Assembly: GCF_003112695.1 (NCBI RefSeq) | Contig: NZ_BFBP01000003.1 | Span: forward strand, 328,460-392,459 | DNA: 64,000 bases | DNA from: Azospira sp. I13 | Lineage (GTDB): Bacteria; Pseudomonadota; Gammaproteobacteria; Burkholderiales; Rhodocyclaceae | Reading direction: 5' to 3' | Made by a program: the position numbers and the translations under genes | Notes under the pieces: model-generated | The model's database searches: none | What the model saw: the letters and a program-made list of their open reading frames with translations, nothing else | Told to the model about the DNA's origin: nothing | In this document: positions 58,825 to 64,000 of the stretch, piece by piece | Layout of the letters: each line of letters begins with the position of its first letter | Position numbering within the stretch: the stretch's first letter is position 1

Positions 58825-59784
58825 ATGTACGCTAAGATTACCGGGGTGGGTAGCTACTTGCCGCCCCAGGCCGTGAGCAACGATGATCTGGTCGCTCGCG
58901 GCGTGGATACCAGTGACGAGTGGATAGCCACCCGTACCGGCATCCGCAACCGTCACTTGGCCGAGCCTGGCCAGACTTCCAGTGAGCTCGGCTTCGAAGC
59001 TGCCCGCCGCGCTTTGGAGATGGCTGGTGTCGATGCTGCCGAGCTGGATCTGATCATCGTTGCCACTTCCACGCCCGACTTCATTTTCCCCAGTACCGCC
59101 TGCCTGCTGCAGAGCAAGCTGGGCAACAAGGGGGCTACCTGCTTTGATGTTCAGGCGGTCTGTGCCGGTTTCGTCTATGCCTTGACGGTAGCGGAGAAAT
59201 TTGTCCGCTCCGGCAGTCATAAAAAGGCGTTGGTGGTCGGGGCTGAAGTCTTCTCCCGCATTCTGGATTGGAACGACCGGGGCACCTGTGTTCTGTTCGG
59301 CGACGGGGCTGGCGCTGTCGTGCTGGAGGCTTCCGAGGAACCGGGTATTCTGGCTACTGCCCTGCACGCCGACGGTAGCCACCACGGCATTCTCTCTGTG
59401 CCTGGCAATGTTGCTGGTGGTGCCATTGTCGGCGACCCCTTCCTGCGCATGGACGGCCAGGCTGTTTTCAAGTTTGCTGTCCGGGTACTCTCCGATGTGG
59501 CAACCGAGACCTGTAACGCGGCTGGAATTTCCAGCAGCGATGTTGACTGGCTCATTCCCCACCAGGCCAACCTGCGCATCATTGAATCCACTGGAAAGAA
59601 ACTGGGCATCAGTCCGGACAAAGTGGTGGTGACCGTGGATCGCCATGGCAATACCTCCGCCGCTTCCGTCCCCCTGGCCCTGGATGCCGCGGTGCGGGAC
59701 GGCCGTGTTCAGCGGGGCCAGAAAGTCCTGCTGGAGGGCGTCGGTGGTGGCTTCACCTGGGGCGCCGTGCTGCTCCAGTTCTAA
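58825..59784 (+). CDS. fabH: FabH, 3-oxoacyl-ACP synthase III
   Basis: This 319-residue ketosynthase initiates fatty-acid synthesis from acetyl-CoA and malonyl-ACP. Catalytic Cys lies in [11 protein letters not shown] (about residue 112), His in [10 protein letters not shown] and Asn in RHGNTSAAS. One base separates its start from the plsX stop. Confidence 0.97.
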   Translation: MYAKITGVGSYLPPQAVSNDDLVARGVDTSDEWIATRTGIRNRHLAEPGQTSSELGFEAARRALEMAGVDAAELDLIIVATSTPDFIFPSTACLLQSKLGNKGATCFDVQAVCAGFVYALTVAEKFVRSGSHKKALVVGAEVFSRILDWNDRGTCVLFGDGAGAVVLEASEEPGILATALHADGSHHGILSVPGNVAGGAIVGDPFLRMDGQAVFKFAVRVLSDVATETCNAAGISSSDVDWLIPHQANLRIIESTGKKLGISPDKVVVTVDRHGNTSAASVPLALDAAVRDGRVQRGQKVLLEGVGGGFTWGAVLLQF

Positions 59785-59808
59785 GAACATTCGCGGAAGA
59801 TCGACATC

Positions 59809-60735
59809 ATGGCATTTGCATTTGTATTCCCCGGTCAGGGTTCCCAGTCCGTCGGCATGATGGGCGCTTACGGCGATTCCGCTGTGGTGCGTGCCACCTT
59901 CGGCGAGGCTTCTGCAGCCCTGGGGCAGGACCTGTGGCAGATGGTGGCCGAAGGCCCGGCCGAAGTGCTGGCTCAGACGGTAAACACCCAGCCGGTCATG
60001 CTTACTGCAGGCATTGCTGCCTGGCGCCTGTGGCAGGAAAAGGGCGGCAAGCTTCCCGCCGTGCTCGCCGGGCATAGCCTTGGTGAATATTCCGCCCTGG
60101 TGGCCGCCGGTGTGCTGCAGTTCAAGGATGCCGTACCTCTGGTGCGCCTGCGCGCCGCCGCCATGCAGGAGGCCGTGCCCCTGGGTACCGGCGCCATGGC
60201 CGCCATTCTCGGCCTGGACGACGATGGCATTCGTGCTGCCTGTGCCGAAGCGGCCCAGGGCGAAGTGGTAGAACCGGTCAATTTCAATGCTGCTGGCCAG
60301 ACCGTCATTGCCGGCCACAAGGCTGCTGTGGAGCGGGCCATGGAAGTGTGCAAGGCCAAAGGCGCAAAGCGTGCCGTCGCCTTACCGGTTTCCGCGCCGT
60401 TCCATTCTTCCCTGATCCGCCCAGCCGCCGACAAGCTCGCTGCCCGTCTGGCTGAACTGGAACTGAAGGCTCCGGCCATTCCCGTGGTCAATAACGTCGA
60501 TGTGGCCGTGGAGTCCGATCCGGACCGCATTCGCGATGCGCTGGTCCGCCAGGCCTATAATCCGGTGCGCTGGGTCGAGACTATTCAAAAGATGGCGGCC
60601 CTGGGTGTGACCCATGTCGCCGAATGTGGTCCCGGCAAGGTCTTGGCCGGCCTCACCAAGCGTTGCGCCGATGGCGTCAATGGCTTGGCTCTGGCCGACC
60701 TGGCAGCAATCGAAGCCAATCTCAACCTGGAGTGA
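59809..60735 (+). CDS. fabD: FabD, malonyl-CoA:ACP transacylase
   Basis: This 308-residue enzyme loads malonate onto ACP. It has the N-terminal FVFPGQGSQSVGM, catalytic Ser in GHSLGEYSAL (about residue 91), and His in PVSAPFHSSLI. It lies 24 bp after fabH. Confidence 0.98.
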   Translation: MAFAFVFPGQGSQSVGMMGAYGDSAVVRATFGEASAALGQDLWQMVAEGPAEVLAQTVNTQPVMLTAGIAAWRLWQEKGGKLPAVLAGHSLGEYSALVAAGVLQFKDAVPLVRLRAAAMQEAVPLGTGAMAAILGLDDDGIRAACAEAAQGEVVEPVNFNAAGQTVIAGHKAAVERAMEVCKAKGAKRAVALPVSAPFHSSLIRPAADKLAARLAELELKAPAIPVVNNVDVAVESDPDRIRDALVRQAYNPVRWVETIQKMAALGVTHVAECGPGKVLAGLTKRCADGVNGLALADLAAIEANLNLE

Positions 60736-60740
60736 AACCC

Positions 60741-61481
60741 ATGCTGCAAGGACAAATCGCCCTCGTGACCGGGGCTTCCCGGGGTATCGGCAAGGCTGTT
60801 GCCCTCGAACTGGCCCGTTTGGGTGCCACGGTGGTGGGGACTGCCACCAGCGCTGATGGCGCTGCCAAGATTTCGGCCTACCTGGCTGAGGCCGGCGCCA
60901 AGGGCAAGGGAGCGGTGCTGGAAGTGCGCGACCAGGCCCAGGTGGACGCCCTGATGGGCGACATTGAGAAGGAGGCCGGTCCAGTTTCCATCCTGGTGAA
61001 CAACGCCGGCATCACCCGTGACAACCTGGCCATGCGCATGAAGGACGACGAATGGGATGCGGTGATCGACACCAATCTCAAGGCCGTTTTCCGCCTTTCC
61101 AAGGCTGTCATGCGGGGCATGATGAAGGCTCGCACCGGCCGTATCATCAACATCACCTCTGTGGTGGGGCATGCCGGCAACCCTGGCCAGGCCAACTACT
61201 GTGCTGCCAAGGCCGGTGTTTCCGGCATGACCCGCTCCCTGGCGCGGGAACTGGGCAGCCGCAACATCACCGTCAATTGTGTCGCTCCCGGGTTCATTGA
61301 TACCGACATGACCAAAGCCCTGGACGACAAGCAGAAGGACGGTCTACTGAGCAATATTCCCCTGGGTCGCCTCGGCAGCCCGGAGGACATCGCCGCCGCC
61401 GTAGCTTTCCTGGCCTCCCCGGCTGCACGCTACGTGACCGGTAGCACCATCCATGTCAACGGCGGTATGTATATGGATTAA
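60741..61481 (+). CDS. fabG: FabG, 3-oxoacyl-ACP reductase
   Basis: This 246-residue NADPH-dependent short-chain reductase has the cofactor loop TGASRGIGKAVA, NNAGITRD, catalytic Ser-Tyr-Lys in ITSVVG...NYCAAKAG and PGFIDTDMT. It starts 5 bp after fabD. A terminator-like hairpin lies shortly after its stop. Confidence 0.98.
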   Translation: MLQGQIALVTGASRGIGKAVALELARLGATVVGTATSADGAAKISAYLAEAGAKGKGAVLEVRDQAQVDALMGDIEKEAGPVSILVNNAGITRDNLAMRMKDDEWDAVIDTNLKAVFRLSKAVMRGMMKARTGRIINITSVVGHAGNPGQANYCAAKAGVSGMTRSLARELGSRNITVNCVAPGFIDTDMTKALDDKQKDGLLSNIPLGRLGSPEDIAAAVAFLASPAARYVTGSTIHVNGGMYMD

Positions 61482-61499
61482 TGGCGGTTTTCCGCTTTC

Positions 61500-61539
61500 G
61501 TGCCTCGCGTTTTGTAAGCGCGGGGCGTTTTGGTAAAAT
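61500..61539 (+). promoter_or_regulatory. fabG terminator overlapping the acpP promoter
   Basis: CCTCGCG and CGCGGGG arms (about 61503-61526, one G-T pair) with a TTTTGTAAG loop are followed by TTTT. The same sequence contains TTGTAA (61512-61517) and TAAAAT (61534-61539) at 16-bp spacing, a good sigma-70 promoter. This would let acpP be expressed apart from fabG, matching the very high need for ACP. Confidence 0.65.
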
Positions 61540-61582
61540 AAGCAAGTTTGTCTGATACCCGATAACAGGGAAGGAGTCCTTA

Positions 61583-61819
61583 ATGGAAAACCTGGAACAG
61601 CGCGTCAAGAAGATCGTTGCCGAGCAACTCGGCGTTAACGAAGCCGACATCAAGAACGAGTCCTCCTTCGTGGATGACCTCGGTGCCGATTCTCTGGACA
61701 CCGTCGAACTGGTGATGGCCCTCGAAGAAGAATTCGAGACCGAGATTCCCGACGAAGATGCCGAGAAGATCACCACCGTGCAGCAAGCCATCGACTACGT
61801 CCTGGCTCACAAGAAGTAA
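61583..61819 (+). CDS. acpP: Acyl carrier protein
   Basis: This 78-residue acidic four-helix carrier has the phosphopantetheine site Ser37 in [21 protein letters not shown] (in parts). GGAG lies nine bases before the ATG. Confidence 0.99.
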   Translation: MENLEQRVKKIVAEQLGVNEADIKNESSFVDDLGADSLDTVELVMALEEEFETEIPDEDAEKITTVQQAIDYVLAHKK

Positions 61820-61847
61820 TTTCCCGGGCACGGGACTTCCCCTGCAG

Positions 61848-61868
61848 CCGGCGCCCTAGTGGCGCCGG
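61848..61868 (+). promoter_or_regulatory. Stem-loop between acpP and fabF
   Basis: CCGGCGCC (61848-61855) and GGCGCCGG (61861-61868) form a perfect 8-bp stem over CTAGT, 28 bases after the acpP stop and with no T-run. It may stabilise acpP mRNA or partly limit readthrough into fabF. Confidence 0.6.
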
Positions 61869-61968
61869 TCCAGCATTGGCATAGGGGGTACGAAAGGCCG
61901 GTCCTGTTCGTCTCCCGTCGTTTTCGTACTCCGCAGCACCCCTCCCTTCTTTTTTTCCGGAGCATAAG

Positions 61969-63201
61969 TTGGCACGTCGTCGCGTCGTCATCACTGGCCT
62001 GGGTCTCGTCTCCCCGGTCGGCAATAGCGTTGAAGAAGCTTGGCAAAACCTTCTGGCCGGTCGCTCCGGTATTGCAGCCGTCACCAAATTCGATGCTTCC
62101 ACCTTCCCCACCCGCATCGCCGGTGAGGTGAAGAATTTCGACATTGGTACCTACATTTCCGCCAAGGACGCCCGCCGCATGGATACTTTCATCCATTACG
62201 GCATGGCAGCCGGCATCCAGGCCATCAAGGACGCCGGGCTCGAAGCCAATCCGGTGGATGCCGAGCGTATCGGCGTAGCCATCGGCTCCGGCATCGGTGG
62301 CCTGCCGCTGATTGAAAACACCAAGGACGATTACATCGCCGGCGGTGTGCGGAAGGTTTCTCCCTTCTTCGTTCCCGGCTCCATCATCAACATGATTTCC
62401 GGCAACCTGTCGATCATGTATGGCTACAAGGGCCCCAATATTGCCGTTGTGACTGCCTGTACTACCGGCACCCACAACATCGGCGAAGCTGCCCGCATCA
62501 TCGAATACGGCGATGCCGACGTGATGGTGGCCGGCGGTGCCGAATCCACTGTGACGCCCCTGGGCATGGGCGGCTTCTGCGCAGCTCGCGCCCTGTCCAC
62601 CCGCAATGATGATCCCGAGACCGCTAGCCGGCCCTGGGACAAGGATCGGGATGGTTTCGTGCTGGGCGAAGGCGGTGGTGTGCTGGTGCTCGAGGAATAC
62701 GAGCACGCCAAGGCCCGTGGCGCCCGCATTTATGCGGAGCTGGCTGGCTATGGCATGAGTGGTGACGCCTATCACATGACCGCCCCGAGCACGGATGGTC
62801 CCAAGCGTTCCATGCTCAACGCCCTGCGCAATGCCGGCATCAATCCGGACCAGGTGCAGTATCTGAACGCCCACGGCACTTCCACCCCGCTGGGTGACAA
62901 GAACGAAACCGATGCGATCAAGCTGGCCTTCGGCGATGCCGCCAAGGGGCTGGTGGTGAACTCCACCAAGTCCATGACCGGCCACCTTCTCGGTGGTGCT
63001 GGCGGTATCGAATCCATCTTCTCCGTGTTGGCCGTACATCACCAGGTGTCGCCCCCCACCATCAACATCTTCAACCAGGATCCCGAATGCGACCTGGATT
63101 ACTGTGCCAACACGGCCCGGGATATGAAGATCGATGTGGCACTGAAGAACAACTTCGGTTTCGGCGGGACCAACGGTTCCCTGGTATTCAAGCGCATCTG
63201 A
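61969..63201 (+). CDS. fabF: FabF, 3-oxoacyl-ACP synthase II
   Basis: This 410-residue elongating ketosynthase has catalytic Cys in [15 protein letters not shown] (about residue 163) and the two His in [11 protein letters not shown] and SMTGHLLGG. The start is a TTG at 61969 with GGAG six bases before it; it encodes [17 protein letters not shown] directly after, the invariant family start, so no ATG start is possible. Confidence 0.97.
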   Translation: MARRRVVITGLGLVSPVGNSVEEAWQNLLAGRSGIAAVTKFDASTFPTRIAGEVKNFDIGTYISAKDARRMDTFIHYGMAAGIQAIKDAGLEANPVDAERIGVAIGSGIGGLPLIENTKDDYIAGGVRKVSPFFVPGSIINMISGNLSIMYGYKGPNIAVVTACTTGTHNIGEAARIIEYGDADVMVAGGAESTVTPLGMGGFCAARALSTRNDDPETASRPWDKDRDGFVLGEGGGVLVLEEYEHAKARGARIYAELAGYGMSGDAYHMTAPSTDGPKRSMLNALRNAGINPDQVQYLNAHGTSTPLGDKNETDAIKLAFGDAAKGLVVNSTKSMTGHLLGGAGGIESIFSVLAVHHQVSPPTINIFNQDPECDLDYCANTARDMKIDVALKNNFGFGGTNGSLVFKRI

Positions 63202-63213
63202 CGGAAAAAAGGG

Positions 63214-63666
63214 ATGGGGCTGCCGCTGCGTTTGCAATTGCGCCCCTCCCGCCGACTGGCAAGGTTGTCTTTTGCCATGCACGCCGCCGCTTTAGGCGGC
63301 GTTTTTATTGCCGCCATGCCGCTGCTGGCAAAGGGCGTGCTAGGTGCCGGAATACTGCTGTCCCTGTTGGTTCAGCAACGGAGTTTGCACAGTAGCAGGG
63401 GCTTGCAGTGGCTGCGTCTGGGGAAGAAAGGGGAGGTGGCTTGTGGCCTCGTCGATGGCGCGTCGCCCGGCATTCTGCTGCTGCCGGGAGCCGTCTGGCC
63501 GGGTGCAGTAGTGTTGCGCTATCGCCTGGACGACGAGCCCGATGCCTGGCGCTTGCCCAGGGGGCGGGTCATTCTGGGGGATTCGCTGGACTCCCCGGAG
63601 TCTTTTCGACGACTCCGGGTGTGGTTGAAATGGCGAGCCCGCTTCAGCGGCGACGCGCCTTCCTGA
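63214..63666 (+). CDS. YgfX/CptA-like membrane protein
   Basis: This 150-residue protein has two adjacent transmembrane helices (about residues 22-58), preceded by [19 protein letters not shown], the SR...H pattern of the YgfX family, and a C-terminal soluble part ([12 protein letters not shown]). YgfX is reported as an inner-membrane partner of SdhE and, alternatively, as a toxin; function is unsettled. Position between fabF and nadB is conserved in Betaproteobacteria. A perfect intrinsic terminator lies inside codons 23-31. It overlaps the convergent nadB by 23 bp. Confidence 0.75.
   Translation: MGLPLRLQLRPSRRLARLSFAMHAAALGGVFIAAMPLLAKGVLGAGILLSLLVQQRSLHSSRGLQWLRLGKKGEVACGLVDGASPGILLLPGAVWPGAVVLRYRLDDEPDAWRLPRGRVILGDSLDSPESFRRLRVWLKWRARFSGDAPS
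63281..63306 (+). terminator. Intrinsic terminator inside the ygfX-like gene
   Basis: ACGCCGCC (63281-63288) pairs perfectly with GGCGGCGT (63295-63302) over GCTTTA, followed directly by TTTTT. It lies 80 bases after the fabF stop and within the first transmembrane helix of the ygfX-like protein. Confidence 0.85.
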
Positions 63667-64000
63667 GCAGCGTATTGCGGGGCTTGGGCAGAAGATCCGG
63701 ATAGTCGCGGCTGAAGTGCAGGCCGCGGCTTTCCTTGCGCTGTAGGGCGCAGCGGACGATGAGATCGGCGGTGGCCACCAGATTGCGCAGTTCAATCAGA
63801 TCATTGCTGACCCGGAAGTTGACATAGAACTCGTCAATCTCCCGCATCAGCAGGCGAATCCGGTGTTGAGCCCGCTGTAGGCGTTTGTTGGTGCGCACGA
63901 TGCCCACGTAGTCCCACATGAAGCGGCGCAGTTCGTCCCAATTGTGGGAAATGACGATTTCCTCGTCCGGGTCGGAAACGCGGCTGGCATCCCACTGGGG
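63644..64000 (-). CDS. nadB: L-aspartate oxidase, C-terminal part (runs off the window)
   Basis: This is the final 118 codons of a longer gene. The visible protein includes [27 protein letters not shown] (in parts), then [19 protein letters not shown] and [13 protein letters not shown], all typical of the C-terminal helical domain of NadB, which oxidises aspartate for NAD synthesis. The catalytic flavin domain lies beyond the window end. The stop at 63644 overlaps the convergent ygfX-like gene. Confidence 0.93.
   Translation of the reverse strand, partial: PQWDASRVSDPDEEIVISHNWDELRRFMWDYVGIVRTNKRLQRAQHRIRLLMREIDEFYVNFRVSNDLIELRNLVATADLIVRCALQRKESRGLHFSRDYPDLLPKPRNTLLRKARRR

Overview
The window is GC-rich, gene-dense chromosomal DNA. 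It looks like a betaproteobacterium, most likely of the Rhodocyclales (Azospira/Dechloromonas-like). The evidence is family-level protein recognition, a conserved rne/rluC and yceD-rpmF-plsX-fabHDG-acpP-fabF block, a DUF2242 lipoprotein, and many c-di-GMP and hybrid-kinase genes. No rRNA, tRNA, CRISPR array or complete insertion sequence was recognised. The species assignment is inference.

Layout. 0-2.6 kb: an AsmA-like membrane protein overlapping a YdcF-family protein. 2.8-8.9 kb (minus): an alpha/beta hydrolase with a cysteine at the nucleophile elbow, then a translationally coupled menE-menF-menD operon for early menaquinone synthesis, separated from the hydrolase by DNA with a striking 11-bp period. 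9.3-11.8 kb: a large FtsX/YbbP-type ABC permease. 12.0-13.2 kb: a small integron-type gene-cassette array without an integrase (a CALIN). It has a qacE-like SMR exporter cassette, a YidD-like cassette and a third ORF, with two attC sites. 13.4-31.3 kb: prfC, a PAS-GGDEF-EAL protein, ygiQ, an EAL protein, a truncated haemoglobin, two small secreted proteins, a methyltransferase, a YegD-like Hsp70, a hybrid histidine kinase, arfB, a periplasmic FKBP, a response-regulator remnant and flaG.

31.5-41.5 kb (minus): a 7TM histidine kinase, a complete branched-chain amino acid ABC operon (livK-livH-livM-livG-livF, with a strong terminator) and a metN-metI-metQ-type methionine ABC operon. 41.8-45.0 kb: a ModA-like periplasmic binding protein directly upstream of a hybrid kinase with no permease, which looks like a sensing module. 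45.2-48.7 kb: LysR regulator divergent from azoR and pirin, then a DUF2242 lipoprotein. 49.2-64 kb: rne, divergent from rluC-gph-Rieske-sppA; an RsmI-like methylase and maf (minus); then the lipid cluster yceD-rpmF-plsX-fabH-fabD-fabG-acpP-fabF, a YgfX-like protein and the 3' end of nadB.

The least ordinary signals are the cassette array, the 11/12-bp micro-tandem arrays scattered through the window, a dispersed GAAGAATGGCGTCCCTATT repeat, the binding-protein/kinase pair, and an intrinsic terminator inside the ygfX-like coding sequence.
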